Source: Selenomonadales bacterium
Lineage (GTDB): Bacteria > Bacillota > Negativicutes > Sporomusales > UBA7701
Direction of reading: 5' to 3'
DNA: 64,000 nucleotides
NCBI GenBank assembly: GCA_018434945.1
Contig: JAHDOI010000028.1
Coordinates: forward strand, 34,918 to 98,917
Shown here: positions 7,484 to 18,507 of the stretch, one piece after another
Numbering within the stretch: the stretch's first letter is position 1
How the letters are laid out: the number at the start of each line of letters is the position of its first letter
Notes under the pieces: model-generated
The model's database searches: none
The model's input: only the letters and a program-made list of their open reading frames with translations
Told to the model about the DNA's origin: nothing
Translations under genes and position numbers: made by a program

Positions 7484-9162
7484 ATGCCGCTTAAAGTCGC
7501 TATCGTTGGATCGGAGCGCCAGTGCCTGCTGCTGCTGGATCACTTGGCCGACCAGGACGAACTGAGCGTGTGCGGCGCGCTGCCGCTGCCGTGCGAGGCG
7601 CTGGCCGCCAAGCGCTTCGGGCCTCACCGCGCCCTGGTGGCCGCGTCGTGGGAGGAACTGGCCGACCGGGGCCCGGAGGCGGTGTTCAGCTTCGTGCCGC
7701 TATCCGAGCTCCCCGCGGGCTGGCCGCCGGCCGGCGTGGAGCTGGTCGGCTTCCACACCACCCATGCGCTGAGCAGCCTGTTGAGCTTTCTGGCGCGCCA
7801 GCTGACCCACTGCGAGGAACAGCGGGTGAAGTATCTCAGCGCCCTGAACGCCGTCACCGAGGGCATCCAGATCATGAATGAGGCGGGGATCATCGAGTAC
7901 ATCAACCCGGCATTTTCGACGATCACCGGCATCCATCCGTCGGAGCGCATCGGAACGAATGTTTTTCAGGTATCGCCGGACGGCGCGGCCGTGCGCGTGC
8001 TGCTTTCCGGGAAGGCCGCCACCGGAGTCCGCAACCAGGCAGTGGGGTCGTGCGCCGACGTCATCTCGAACGGAGCGCCGATCTTTATGGCCGGGACGCT
8101 GCGCGGGGCGGTGGTCGCCTTCCAGGAGGTGACCGATATCATGCGCCTGTCGGAAGAGCTGAGCAACACGAAGGCGCTGGTGGAGTCGCTGAGCCGCGAG
8201 CTGGGGTCTGCCAAGTACACGTTCGCCGATATGATCGGCGCCAACCGCAAGGTGCTTGAGGCGATAAACTTAAGCAAACGGGCGGCGAAGAACGATTCGA
8301 CGGTGCTGATAACCGGCGAAAGCGGCACAGGCAAGGAGATCGCCGCCAACGCCATCCATCACGCCAGCCCCCGCTGGAATAAGCCGTTCATCACCGTGAA
8401 CTGCGCCTCGATCCCAGAGTCGCTGCTGGAGAGCGAGCTTTTCGGGCACGAGAAGGGAGCGTTTACGGGCGCCCATAAGGCCAAAGCCGGCAAGTTCGAG
8501 CTGGCCAACGGCGGGACGATTTTCCTCGACGAGATCGGCGACCTGAGTTTCAGCACCCAGGCCAAGCTGCTGCGGGTGTTGCAGGAGAAGGAGGTCGAGC
8601 GGATCGGCAGCAACCAGCGGCAGGCGGTGAACGTCAAGATCCTTGCCGCAACGAACAGGAACCTGCAGAGCATGGTGGCCAAAGGGCTGTTCCGGGAGGA
8701 TCTTTACTACCGACTGCAGGTGATAAACGTCACCCTACCGCCGCTGCGCGACCGCAAGGACGATATCCCGCTGCTTGTCGACCATATCCTCCGCAGGGTG
8801 TGCCAGGAGTCGGGGCGTCCGACCCTGCGGATGAGCGCGGGCAGCCTCGAGCTGCTGCTGACCCATTCGTGGCCCGGCAATATCCGCGAGCTGCAGAACG
8901 CGCTGACGCGGGCGGTGACGATCTGCGACGGCGATACGCTCCTGCCGGGACATTTCCGGTTTTTGTCCCCCGGCGCGTCCGGCGAGGCTCAACCGGGCGA
9001 CGAACCCGTCCGGACGCTGCAGGAGGTGGAGAAGGCGATGCTGGTAAGGGCGCTGAAGAAGCACGGCTGGTCGACGGCCGGAAAAAAAGCGCCGCCCAGG
9101 AGCTCGGAATCGCTCTGGGGACGCTTTATTACAAGATCAAGCAGTATCAGCTCGGCAAGTGA
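7484..9162 (+). CDS. sigma-54-dependent activator, PAS-AAA+-Fis HTH (frameshifted near 3' end)
   Basis: The protein starts [13 protein letters not shown] behind GGGAGG. Residues 1-110 form an unassigned Rossmann-like N-domain, about 115-235 a PAS domain, and about 250-480 the AAA+ domain. The AAA+ domain has Walker A GESGTGKE near 277, the sigma-54 contact loop GAFTGA near 325 and Walker B-like [11 protein letters not shown] near 345. The Fis-type helix-turn-helix is broken. The open frame from the ATG runs to 9178 with an unrelated tail. The expected ending [19 protein letters not shown] lies in the -1 frame and stops at 9162. The switch falls in an A7 run at 9082-9088, where eight A would restore one frame. 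It is probably the activator of the divergent asd operon. Confidence 0.85.
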
Positions 9163-9174
9163 CGCCGGCCAGGA

Positions 9175-9741
9175 TTAGACCCAAAGGTCGCGCCGGCTGG
9201 TGCTGACGGCGTAGATGCCGTTGCCGATGGCGCAGGCCACGTCGTCGGCCGTGCGGATGAGGCCGCCGGCGAGGACGGGGATGTCGGTCTCGCGGATGAT
9301 CTCGCGGACGATCGCCGCCGGTACGAGGGCGGGGAGGATTTCGACCGCGTCGGGTTTGAAGCCTTTGAGCATGTGTATCCCTGTGCGCAGCGATTCGGAG
9401 TCCATGAGGAAGAGGCGCTGGATGACGAGCAGTCCTTCTTCGCGGGCGATTTTGCCGAGATGGGGTTTTGTGGTGATGAGGGCCGGCATGCCGGTGCGGG
9501 CGAGGAACCTGATGCCCGACTTGTCTTTGCCGATCCCTTCGAACAGGTCGAGATGGACGATAAGCTGCTTTTTGCATTCCTGGCCGCGGCGCACCAGCCG
9601 CGGCAGTTCGTTTATGTCGCCGAACAGGACGATGACGGCCGGAGCGCCGGTGCGCATCGCCGCCTCGAAGTCTTCGCCCGACCGGGCCGCGGGAATGACG
9701 GCCCCTTTCCTTATCAGGGCGGCGATCGCCATTCGGGCCAT
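9175..9741 (-). CDS. glpP: glycerol-3-phosphate-responsive antiterminator GlpP
   Basis: This 188-residue RNA-binding regulator, in the Bacillus paradigm, needs glycerol-3-phosphate to let RNA polymerase read through leader terminators of glp genes. Family motifs include [52 protein letters not shown], and [14 protein letters not shown] near the C-terminus. The start [13 protein letters not shown] lies 5 nt after GAGGGGTGG; longer starts are possible. It is the last gene of the glycerol cluster, and two intrinsic terminators in that cluster (before glpA and before glpF) are its obvious candidate targets. Confidence 0.9.
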   Translation of the reverse strand: MARMAIAALIRKGAVIPAARSGEDFEAAMRTGAPAVIVLFGDINELPRLVRRGQECKKQLIVHLDLFEGIGKDKSGIRFLARTGMPALITTKPHLGKIAREEGLLVIQRLFLMDSESLRTGIHMLKGFKPDAVEILPALVPAAIVREIIRETDIPVLAGGLIRTADDVACAIGNGIYAVSTSRRDLWV

Positions 9742-9792
9742 GCTTTCCACCCCTCTCTTGCCGCGCGTGCGGGTCAATGGGGGAAACGGGGG

Positions 9793-10998
9793 TTACAGTT
9801 TATATTCGGGTTCGTAAGCTTTTCTTATGACTGAAATGGGGTGAAGCACCTTCGCGCCGGTGCCGTGGGCGATCTGCAGCCGGCACGTCCCGCAGTCGGC
9901 AAGGACGGCGTCGGCAGGTGCGGCTTTTATCTTCGCGAACAGTTCCTGACCGATGGCCATGGAGATGTCGTAGCGGTCGGCTTTGAAGCCGTAGCTGCCG
10001 GCGATGCCGCAGCAGCCGGCGTCCAGGTCGGTGACGGCGACGCCGGGCAGGACGGAAAGGAGTTCGAGGGCCGGCCGGCCGATGCCCTGGGCGCGCAGGT
10101 GGCAGGGGGCGTGGTAGAGGTATTTGCCGCCGGCGGGCGTGAAGGCGGTGTTGAGCCGTCCCCGGTCGTGAAGCTCGAGGAGGAATTCCATGGCGTCGTA
10201 GGTGCGGGCGGCGACTTCGCCGGCGCCGTCGGCGCCGAACAGTTCGCCGTATTCCTGTTTTATCATCAGGCCGCAGCTGGTGCAGGCGGTGAGGATGGGG
10301 ATGCCCTGGCGGGCGTAGTCGGCGAGGGCGGCGAGGTTGCGCTTCGCGGCTGCCGCCGCTTCTTCGAGGTAGCCGCCGGTGACGAGCGGCACGCCGCAGC
10401 AGGCGAGGCCGGGCGGGACGATGACCTGGTGGCGGTTGGCCTGGAGGACGGCGATGAGGTCGAGGCCGACCTGGGGGGCGTTGTAGTTGATGAAGCAGCC
10501 GGGGAAGAAGACGACTTTGTCGGCAAAGGGCTGCTGGCGGAGTTTGCCGTACTGCCTGAGGAATGTGCGGGGGGCGTAGCGCGGCAGCGGCCGGCTGCCC
10601 GAGATGCCGATGGCTTTTAGCATCTGGCGGGTGACGGGGTTGGCCATGCCGAGGTTTGTGAGGGGTTGGCCGGGCATGGCGAGTTTGGCCATGTGCTCGC
10701 CGTGGGCGAGAATCCAGTCGCGCAGGCGGCGGCCGTGCTTCTTGACGTGCTCGGCCCTGGCCCGCATGTTGAGCGCCGCCACCGGCACGCCGGAGGGGCA
10801 GGTGATGTCGCAGTTCTTGCAGTTTGTGCAGTAGGCGAGCGCCGCGTCGGTGGGGGCTCCCGCTTTGCGGAAGCGTTCGGCGGCCGGTCCGGCCATCTTG
10901 GGGCCGGGGAAATCGCGCACGACGGCGGCGACGGGGCAGAGGGCGGTGCAGGAGGCGCACGCCGTGCAGGCGTCGATGTTATTATTACACGTTTTCAC
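9793..10998 (-). CDS. glpC: anaerobic glycerol-3-phosphate dehydrogenase subunit C
   Basis: The 401-residue iron-sulfur subunit anchors GlpAB and passes electrons to menaquinone. Two ferredoxin clusters are present (CTACASCTALCP near residue 10 and CTNCKNCDITCPSG near residue 55). They are followed by two CCG domains (FFPGCFINYNAPQVG, CCGVPLVTGG, CHLRAQGIG, CCGIAGSYGFK) of the heterodisulfide-reductase type. The start is GTG at 10998, 7 nt after GGGAGG; a longer open frame upstream is antisense-like and has no ribosome site. It overlaps glpB by 14 bp, indicating translational coupling. Confidence 0.93.
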   Translation of the reverse strand: MKTCNNNIDACTACASCTALCPVAAVVRDFPGPKMAGPAAERFRKAGAPTDAALAYCTNCKNCDITCPSGVPVAALNMRARAEHVKKHGRRLRDWILAHGEHMAKLAMPGQPLTNLGMANPVTRQMLKAIGISGSRPLPRYAPRTFLRQYGKLRQQPFADKVVFFPGCFINYNAPQVGLDLIAVLQANRHQVIVPPGLACCGVPLVTGGYLEEAAAAAKRNLAALADYARQGIPILTACTSCGLMIKQEYGELFGADGAGEVAARTYDAMEFLLELHDRGRLNTAFTPAGGKYLYHAPCHLRAQGIGRPALELLSVLPGVAVTDLDAGCCGIAGSYGFKADRYDISMAIGQELFAKIKAAPADAVLADCGTCRLQIAHGTGAKVLHPISVIRKAYEPEYKL

Positions 10999-12256
10999 GG
11001 CTATTCCTCCCTGCCGCCACGCCGGCTTTGTAGCCGCTGACGAGAGCGACGCCGTTGCCGGATTTTTCGTAGCTGTAGTCGCAGCCGGCCAGGATGGCGC
11101 CGGCGAAACGGACGTTTTCGAGGAGGATCTGCCCATCGGCGCCCTCGGGCCGCAGCTCGCCGTCGGTCGCGACGCCGAATGCGGCGAAGGGCTGCGGCCC
11201 GGACGCGAGCAAACGGGACTCGCTCCAGGCCAGCTGGTCGGCGGGGACGGACAGGGGGAACTTGAATACGCTTTCGCGCGCGGCTCCGGCGAAGCTCTCC
11301 AGGCCGCCGCCGAGGAAGCCGCCGGTGGCGAAGACGAAGGAGCGGGCCCGGTAGCGGCGCTCGCGGTCAGCCTGGCCGGTGACGATCGCCTGGCAGCGGC
11401 CCTGCCCGACTTCGGCCCGGACGACTGCGGCGTGTTCGAGGATGGCGACGCCCTGGCGCCTGAGGCGGGCGAGCAGCAGAGCGCGCAGCCGGAGGCCGGT
11501 GACGGCCGGCGGGGTGCCGGCGATTTCGACGAGCCGGCAGCCGGAGGCTTGCTCCAGTTCCTCCCACGCCGCGCAGCCAGGCTGTGTGCCCAGGACCGGC
11601 GGCATGACGACGAACCTGCCGGACGGGAGGCATTGTTTCATCCGGGCGGCGCACTCCGCGCGCCCCTCCCCGGTGTCGAGCAGGCGGGCGACGTCGAGGG
11701 CGGTGGCGTCGCGGCCGCCGGTTAAGCCGCAGTCGATGGTGACGACGCTGTAGTGTTTGTTGTAGCCTGGGCGGCGGGCCAGTCCCCGGGCGATCATTTC
11801 CGGCCGGTAGTCCTTGAGGCCGGCGAAACCGAGGATGACGATGCCGTCGGCAGCCGACACCCCGACGGTGTCCATCGTCCTGGGCACCAGGCAGGCCGGT
11901 TTGAGTGTCCCGGCGGCGGTGGGCAGCCAGCGGTTGGCTGCGAGCGAGCCGCAGTACGGATAGCCCTCCGCCGCGCACAGGGCGAGGAACCAGTCCGCAG
12001 CCTCCTGGACGGCCGGCAGGCCGAGTTTGCCGTAGGGGTGGCTTGCCGGCAGGGCGGCGATAGCCGCCGCCAGGTCGGTAACCGGGCGGCCGTCGGGACC
12101 GTACCCGAGGATGTCGATCGTGCCGCCGCCGATAGTGATGGCACCCGCCCCTTTTGCGGCCAGCAGCACCCGCGCGCCTTCGCCGGCGGCCGCGGCCGCG
12201 GCTGTCAGGCCGGCGAGGCCGGCGCCGACGACGATTACGTCATATTCCTTCATCAT
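10985..12256 (-). CDS. glpB: anaerobic glycerol-3-phosphate dehydrogenase subunit B
   Basis: About 423 residues. The N-terminus MMKEYDVIVVGAGLAG is an FAD dinucleotide fold and GAITIGGGTIDILGYGPDG near residue 40 is typical of GlpB. The C-terminus FAGAILAGCDYSYEKSGNGVALVSGYKAG is the second FAD contact. It forms the flavin complex with GlpA and delivers electrons to GlpC. The start is ambiguous between two adjacent ATG codons (12256 and 12253) after GGAG; the first is used. It overlaps glpA at one end and glpC at the other, so the three are one operon. Confidence 0.92.
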   Translation of the reverse strand: MMKEYDVIVVGAGLAGLTAAAAAAGEGARVLLAAKGAGAITIGGGTIDILGYGPDGRPVTDLAAAIAALPASHPYGKLGLPAVQEAADWFLALCAAEGYPYCGSLAANRWLPTAAGTLKPACLVPRTMDTVGVSAADGIVILGFAGLKDYRPEMIARGLARRPGYNKHYSVVTIDCGLTGGRDATALDVARLLDTGEGRAECAARMKQCLPSGRFVVMPPVLGTQPGCAAWEELEQASGCRLVEIAGTPPAVTGLRLRALLLARLRRQGVAILEHAAVVRAEVGQGRCQAIVTGQADRERRYRARSFVFATGGFLGGGLESFAGAARESVFKFPLSVPADQLAWSESRLLASGPQPFAAFGVATDGELRPEGADGQILLENVRFAGAILAGCDYSYEKSGNGVALVSGYKAGVAAGRNSRENV

Positions 12257-13841
12257 GCATCGCTCCATCTATATTGAGACTCGCGCCGTATATGCCGCGG
12301 AGCAGTTCTTCTTCCCTGAGCTGTTTGCCCCACAGGACGGGCCTGATGCCCGACCAGCGCTCCTCGAGGAAATCGCGGAGGAGTTCGGCCGCGCCTTTGT
12401 CGGCAAGGCCGGCGTCGCAGACGGCGGCGACGCTGCGGAAGCCGCAGAACGCCCCCTGGCAGGTGCCCATCCCCAACCGCGTGCGGCGGCGGATGTCGCT
12501 GAGGCCGTGGGTGGTGGCGCGGGCGGCGATCTCTTTTATTTCCGCCAGGGTGACGAGCTCGCACTCGCAGATCAGCGCCCGGTCGGCGGGATCGTCTTCG
12601 AGCCTCCGGACGACGGCTCCGAAGGCGTCGCCCAGCCTGGCGGCCGCGAGTTCGGCGCCGCCGGCGGGAAAGTATTTTTTCGCCATGGCCAGCAGTCCGG
12701 GCGCGGGGTCGGCGACGAGCGGCTCGCCGGCCGTGCGGCAGGGAGCGTCGATACCAAGGCGTTCGCAGGCGAGGTCGGCGGCTTTTTCGGCCATCAGCCG
12801 GTAGGTGGTGAGTTTGCCGCCGACGACGGTGATGAGGCCGTCAATGCCTTCGGCGCGGTGGTCGATGACGGCGAAGTTGCGGGAGGCGGCGCGGCCTTCG
12901 GCGGCGCTGTAGAGCGGGCGCGTGCCGGCGAAGGCGCGGAGGATGCGGTAGTCGGCGAGGTTTGTGAACAGTTCCTGGCCGATGCGCAGAAGTTTGAGGA
13001 CTTCGTCGCTGCGGGGGGCGGTGTCGTCGGGCCGGTCGGCGGCGACGGAGGTGGTGCCGAGGATGGTTACCGAGCCGTGGGGCACGAAGATGTCGCCGTC
13101 CGACGGCGGGCGGAGGCGGTTGATGATGCGGCTGGTGAAACGGTGGTTGAAGGCGACGAGGGTGCCGCGGTCGGGTTTGACGTGGACGTCGGCGCCGGCG
13201 AGGGCGGCGACTTTGCCGACCCAGGAGCCGGCGGCGTTGATTACCAGGTCGCAGGGTATGGTGCGCGTCTCGCCGCTGAGGGCGTCGCGGACGGTGACGC
13301 CGGTGACTTTGCCGCCGTCGCGCTCGATGCCGATCGCTTCGGTGTAGGTGAGGACTTCGCCGCCGTGGCGGGCGGCGGCGGCGGCGTTCTGCCAGCACAG
13401 CCGGAAGCCGTCGATGGCGGCGTCGGGGACACGGTAGGCGGCGGCGATGCGCGGGGTGAGGTTGGGTTCGAGCCGCACCGCCTCCTGGGGGGCGAGCGGT
13501 GCGACCGGCAGGCCGAGCGCGCGGCAGGCGGCGAGCCACTGCTGTTCGAAGGCGGCGTCGTCTTCCGGCAGGCGGACGAAGAAGCCTTCGGTGTCTTCGA
13601 CGCACTGGCCGGCGATTTTCCGCAGGATCCGGTTTTCGGCGACGCATTCCGCCGCCGATTCCGGGTCTTTGACGACATAGCGGCCGCCGCTGTGGAGCAG
13701 GCCGTGGAAGCGCGAACTCGTGCCGTGGGCCAGGTCGCGCTGCTCGAGCAGCACGGCTTTGACGCCCCGCATCGAAAGGTCGCGCAGGATGCCTGCGCCG
13801 GTTGCTCCGCCGCCGATGATGACGGCCTGCGTTTTTGTCAT
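12240..13841 (-). CDS. glpA: anaerobic glycerol-3-phosphate dehydrogenase subunit A
   Basis: The 533-residue catalytic flavoprotein oxidises sn-glycerol-3-phosphate to dihydroxyacetone phosphate. It starts MTKTQAVIIGGGATGAG, 4 nt after GGGAG, with the GxGxxG FAD loop. LHSGGRYVVKDPESA near residue 47 is the substrate/FAD motif of the GlpA/GlpD family. The C-terminal part carries a BFD-like [2Fe-2S] domain (ICECELVTLAEIKE, GTCQGAFCG), which separates anaerobic GlpA from aerobic GlpD. A strong hairpin-T7 terminator lies 32 nt before the start codon, leaving no room for a separate promoter. Expression therefore probably depends on antitermination from glpK. Confidence 0.94.
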   Translation of the reverse strand: MTKTQAVIIGGGATGAGILRDLSMRGVKAVLLEQRDLAHGTSSRFHGLLHSGGRYVVKDPESAAECVAENRILRKIAGQCVEDTEGFFVRLPEDDAAFEQQWLAACRALGLPVAPLAPQEAVRLEPNLTPRIAAAYRVPDAAIDGFRLCWQNAAAAARHGGEVLTYTEAIGIERDGGKVTGVTVRDALSGETRTIPCDLVINAAGSWVGKVAALAGADVHVKPDRGTLVAFNHRFTSRIINRLRPPSDGDIFVPHGSVTILGTTSVAADRPDDTAPRSDEVLKLLRIGQELFTNLADYRILRAFAGTRPLYSAAEGRAASRNFAVIDHRAEGIDGLITVVGGKLTTYRLMAEKAADLACERLGIDAPCRTAGEPLVADPAPGLLAMAKKYFPAGGAELAAARLGDAFGAVVRRLEDDPADRALICECELVTLAEIKEIAARATTHGLSDIRRRTRLGMGTCQGAFCGFRSVAAVCDAGLADKGAAELLRDFLEERWSGIRPVLWGKQLREEELLRGIYGASLNIDGAMHDEGI

Positions 13842-13873
13842 GTTTCTCCCACTCCCGGTATCATTAGTTATTG

Positions 13874-13924
13874 AAAAAAAGGTAGAGAAGTCCCTTTGTC
13901 CTCGCGGCACAAAGGGACTTCTCT
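13874..13924 (-). terminator. glpK-glpA intercistronic terminator, candidate GlpP attenuator
   Basis: A perfect 16 bp stem (AGAGAAGTCCCTTTGT paired with its complement at 13909-13924) and a 9 nt loop are followed on the minus strand by ACC and T7. It lies 27 bp after glpK and 32 bp before the glpA start. Since no promoter fits between the T-run and glpA, polymerase must read through it to express glpABC. GlpP control is inferred from family knowledge. Confidence 0.9.
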
Positions 13925-13950
13925 CATACTCCAGTCCCTGTTTTATGCTG

Positions 13951-15453
<1,503 letters not shown>

Positions 15454-15512
15454 CTACCTCCCATTGTATGCCATTGACAGGCTTCCGGTCAACATTTGCC
15501 GGTTTTTGTCCG

Positions 15513-16238
15513 CTAGATCAGGCCGACCGCTTTGCCGACGAAGTACGACAGGCCGCCGCCGATGAGCGGGGCGACGACGGGCACCCAGGAGTATTCCCAG
15601 TCTGAGCCGCCCTTGCCGGCGATGGGCAGGACGAAGTGGGCGAGACGCGGCCCGAGGTCGCGGGCCGGGTTGATGGCGTAGCCGGTCGGCCCGCCGAGGC
15701 TGGCGCCGATGCCCCAGACGAGGAAACCGACCAGGAAGGGACCGAAGCCGGGGGCGATGCCGCCGACGGGCTTGGAAAAGATGGCGAAGATCGATAGGAT
15801 CAGGACCATCGTGCCGATGATTTCGCACAGAACGTTGGCGGGGTAATTGCGGATTGCCGGCGCGGTACAGAATACGGCCAGTTTGGCGCCTTTGTCCTCG
15901 CTGATCTCCCAGTGGGGCAGGAAGGCCAGCCAGACGATGACGCCGCCGACTAAGCCGCCGGCCAACTGGGCGACCATCGTGGCAACGGCCTGGGAGGCGC
16001 TGTAGACGCCCATCATCGTTTTGGCGAGGGTGACGGCCGGGTTGATGTCGGCCTGGGGGGCGCCGGCGGCGATGGCCATGAAGACTCCCATGACGACGCC
16101 GACGGCCCAGCCGAGGATTATCGTAAACCAGCCTGCACCCTCGGCTTTGGATTTTTTCAGCAGTACGTTGGCGACAACGCCGGAACCAAATACAATCAGG
16201 ACCATGGTGCCGAGGAATTCACCCAACAGGTTTGACAT
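15513..16238 (-). CDS. glpF: glycerol uptake facilitator (aquaglyceroporin)
   Basis: The 241-residue MIP-family channel has six membrane helices and the two pore half-helices marked by NPA boxes (DINPAVTLAKT at residue 66 and YAINPARDLGPR near residue 190). The Asp in the second NPARD motif is typical of glycerol-conducting members. It starts behind GGAGGAG. Its about 90 nt leader upstream is extremely purine-rich and is preceded by a terminator hairpin, consistent with GlpP-type attenuation. It forms an operon with glpK. Confidence 0.95.
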   Translation of the reverse strand: MSNLLGEFLGTMVLIVFGSGVVANVLLKKSKAEGAGWFTIILGWAVGVVMGVFMAIAAGAPQADINPAVTLAKTMMGVYSASQAVATMVAQLAGGLVGGVIVWLAFLPHWEISEDKGAKLAVFCTAPAIRNYPANVLCEIIGTMVLILSIFAIFSKPVGGIAPGFGPFLVGFLVWGIGASLGGPTGYAINPARDLGPRLAHFVLPIAGKGGSDWEYSWVPVVAPLIGGGLSYFVGKAVGLI

Positions 16239-16331
16239 AGATTTTCTCCTCCTTCTTAATTCTCTGCAGTGCTACTCTTTCCCCCTCTCCTCTCCCCTCT
16301 CACTCCCCCCTCCTTGTCCTTTTCCGCGAAA

Positions 16332-16373
16332 ATTAAAAAGCCCGAATAACCCTGACACGCAGGGGGTTTTCGG
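16332..16373 (-). terminator. terminator hairpin in front of glpF, candidate GlpP attenuator
   Basis: On the minus strand CCGAA and CCC/CTG arms pair with CAG, GGT and TTCGG, followed by GCTTTTTAATTTT. It lies 178 bp after the ndh stop and 94 bp before glpF. The interval from hairpin to glpF is a purine tract with no recognisable promoter. It may end the hydrogenase-ndh transcript, attenuate glpFK, or both. Confidence 0.8.
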
Positions 16374-16550
16374 ACTCTCTCAATCTCTCGTCCACGCTGT
16401 GCGGTTAGTACAACTTATTCGCGCGGCGGCGAATTATGCGCGGACAGGTAAATTATTATTTTCACTTTAAATGAGGAAAGAACGCGCCGCAAAGGGATTT
16501 TCCGGCGGCAAAACTGTGGGAGACGGACTTTCTATGTGGCGAAAGAATGT

Positions 16551-17801
16551 CTAAATACGGAGTATTAACCTTATTGCCCGTTCGTAGAAAAAATAATCCC
16601 ACGCCCAGTTGATGGTGACGATGAAACGGTTGCGGAAGCCGACCAGCCGGATGAGGTGGATGGCCAGCCACAGCAGCCAGGCGGTGAAGCCGGCGAAGCG
16701 CCAGCGGCCGACGGTGGCCACGGCCGAGCTGCGCCCGATGGTCGCGAGGGTGCCCGGGTCGCGGTAGTCGAGGGCGGCAGGCGGCCGGCCGGCCGCGAGG
16801 GCGGCGATGTTGGCGGCGGCAAGGGAGGCCTGCTGGACGGCGACGGGGGCGATCATCGGCAGCGCCTGGCCGTCCTGCTCGCGGCAGGCGGCGTCGCCGG
16901 CGACGAAGACTTCGGGGTGGCCGGGCAGCTGGAGGGTTTCGGCGACGATGGCCCGCCCGAGGCGGTCGGTGGGAACGCCGAGGGTGGCGATGAGGGAAGC
17001 CGCCTTGACCCCCGCCGCCCAGACAAGGGTGCGGGCGGGGATGGCGCTGCCGTCGGTGAGGAATATCGAGCGGCCGTCGAAGCCGGCCACCCGGGCGTGG
17101 AAGCGGGTTTCGACGTGTTTTTTTCTCAGCTCGCGGGCGGCGAACGCCGCCAGGGGCGCCGGCAGGGCGAGCAGCAGCCGGTCGCCGCCTTCGAGGAGGA
17201 TGAGCGCCACTTCGCCGAAGTCAAGTTCGGGGTAGTCTTTGCTGAGGACGAGGTGGACGAGCTCGGCCAGCCCGCCGGCGCTTTCGACGCCGGTGGCCCC
17301 GCCGCCGGCGACGACGAAGGTCAGGAGTTCGCGCCTTATGGCGGGGTCCTGTTCCTGGGAGGCGAGCTCGAACATGTGGAGGATGTGGTTGCGAAGGGTG
17401 AGGGCGTCGGTGAGGTTTTTGAGGCCGACGGCGTTGGCGGCGACCGAGTCGAGGCCGAAGAAGCTGGTTTCGGCGCCGACGGCCAGCAGCAGGTAGTCGT
17501 AGCTTATCGCGCCGCCGTCGGTGAGGACGCGGCGGCCGGCGAGGTCGACGCCGCAGACGTCGGCCATGCGGAAGGCGATGTTGCCGTGGCCGCGGAGGAT
17601 GGCGCGGAGGGGGTAGCTGATGTCCTCCGGGCCGAGGCCGGCGGTGGCGACCTGGTAGAGGAGCGGCTGGAAGAGGTGGTAGTTGTTGCGGTCGAGGAGG
17701 ACGACACTGAGCGGTTTGCCGCTCAATTCCTTGGCGGCCTGCAGGCCGGCGAAGCCGCCGCCGACGATGAGGACGACGGGATGTGCGCTATTTGAGGTCA
17801 T
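16551..17801 (-). CDS. ndh: type II NADH dehydrogenase (NDH-2)-like flavoprotein
   Basis: The 416-residue protein oxidises NADH at the membrane face and reduces quinone without proton pumping. The FAD loop VVLIVGGGFAGLQAAKEL is at residues 9-26. YHLFQPLLYQVATAGLGPEDI near residue 41 is diagnostic of NDH-2. The NADH-binding fold is FVVAGGGATGVESAGGLAEL near residue 163, and VFVAGDAACREQDG near residue 295 closes the flavin site. The C-terminus holds a hydrophobic amphipathic segment likely to attach to the membrane. It overlaps the hydrogenase cytochrome gene by 14 bp, so hydrogen and NADH oxidation may be co-expressed. Confidence 0.88.
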   Translation of the reverse strand: MTSNSAHPVVLIVGGGFAGLQAAKELSGKPLSVVLLDRNNYHLFQPLLYQVATAGLGPEDISYPLRAILRGHGNIAFRMADVCGVDLAGRRVLTDGGAISYDYLLLAVGAETSFFGLDSVAANAVGLKNLTDALTLRNHILHMFELASQEQDPAIRRELLTFVVAGGGATGVESAGGLAELVHLVLSKDYPELDFGEVALILLEGGDRLLLALPAPLAAFAARELRKKHVETRFHARVAGFDGRSIFLTDGSAIPARTLVWAAGVKAASLIATLGVPTDRLGRAIVAETLQLPGHPEVFVAGDAACREQDGQALPMIAPVAVQQASLAAANIAALAAGRPPAALDYRDPGTLATIGRSSAVATVGRWRFAGFTAWLLWLAIHLIRLVGFRNRFIVTINWAWDYFFYERAIRLILRI

Positions 17802-18486
17802 CGAGGTCCTCCGGCTGTTCGCGGTAGAATTTGACCCCGGAGATGATGCCGGAGACTTCGCCGCCCTTCTCCATCCAGTCGGCGCGGGTGGCCATGTAGA
17901 TGTGGACGATGGCGAACAGGACGATGAACCAGGAGACGTAGTGGTGGATGAGGTGGACGAAGTATTCGCCGTACAGCAGGTGGTTGAGGGGGCCGAGGAT
18001 TCTCGCCGCCAGCGAGGTCGGGTTGATCATGACGTAGAGGGCGAAGCCGGTGAGGAGCTGGATGAGCAGCATGACGTAGACGGCGAGGTAGCTGGTGCGG
18101 GCCAGCGAGTTGCGCAGGTACGGCCGGTGCTGGGGACGCAGGAAAAGGTAGTGGAGGGTGGTGTCGGCCAGCCCCTCCCAATAATGCCTGGTCCAGAAGC
18201 GCGGCAGCAGGCGGTCGCCTTTGCTGATGAGCCAGCCGTAGACGCGCAGGATGCAGGACGCCAGCAGCAGGTAGCCGGCGACGAAGTGGTAGAGGCGCAT
18301 CATCTCCATGGAGAAGACCCTTTTTACGGCGGCGGTGGGCTCGATGCCCTGGGCGCCGATGAAGAAGGGGTCACCGATATAGAGGCCGGTGAAAAAGAGG
18401 ACGCCGACGGCGGCCACCGTCACCCAGTGGAAAAGGCGGGTAGCGCCGCTGAAGACGTGGTACTCGCGGAGCTTTCCTTCGTGCAT
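17788..18486 (-). CDS. NiFe-hydrogenase b-type cytochrome subunit
   Basis: This 232-residue membrane protein has four hydrophobic helices. Likely haem-ligand histidines are in TRLFHWVTV near residue 20, RLYHFVAGY near residue 66 and FVHLIHHYVSW near residue 185. It matches HyaC/HupC, which anchors the hydrogenase dimer and passes electrons from H2 to menaquinone. It follows the large subunit by 21 bp and overlaps ndh. The ribosome site is weak, suggesting translation coupled to the upstream gene. Confidence 0.9.
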   Translation of the reverse strand: MHEGKLREYHVFSGATRLFHWVTVAAVGVLFFTGLYIGDPFFIGAQGIEPTAAVKRVFSMEMMRLYHFVAGYLLLASCILRVYGWLISKGDRLLPRFWTRHYWEGLADTTLHYLFLRPQHRPYLRNSLARTSYLAVYVMLLIQLLTGFALYVMINPTSLAARILGPLNHLLYGEYFVHLIHHYVSWFIVLFAIVHIYMATRADWMEKGGEVSGIISGVKFYREQPEDLDDLK

Positions 18487-18507
18487 GGTATCCGGTCCGC
18501 GCCGGTC

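Noticed and set aside
9082..9088. Programmed -1 frameshift as firm call
   Set aside because: The slippery A7 is present, but no upstream ribosome-site-like stimulator or downstream hairpin was clear, and two other homopolymer breaks in the window make sequencing error at least as likely. Kept as a finding only.
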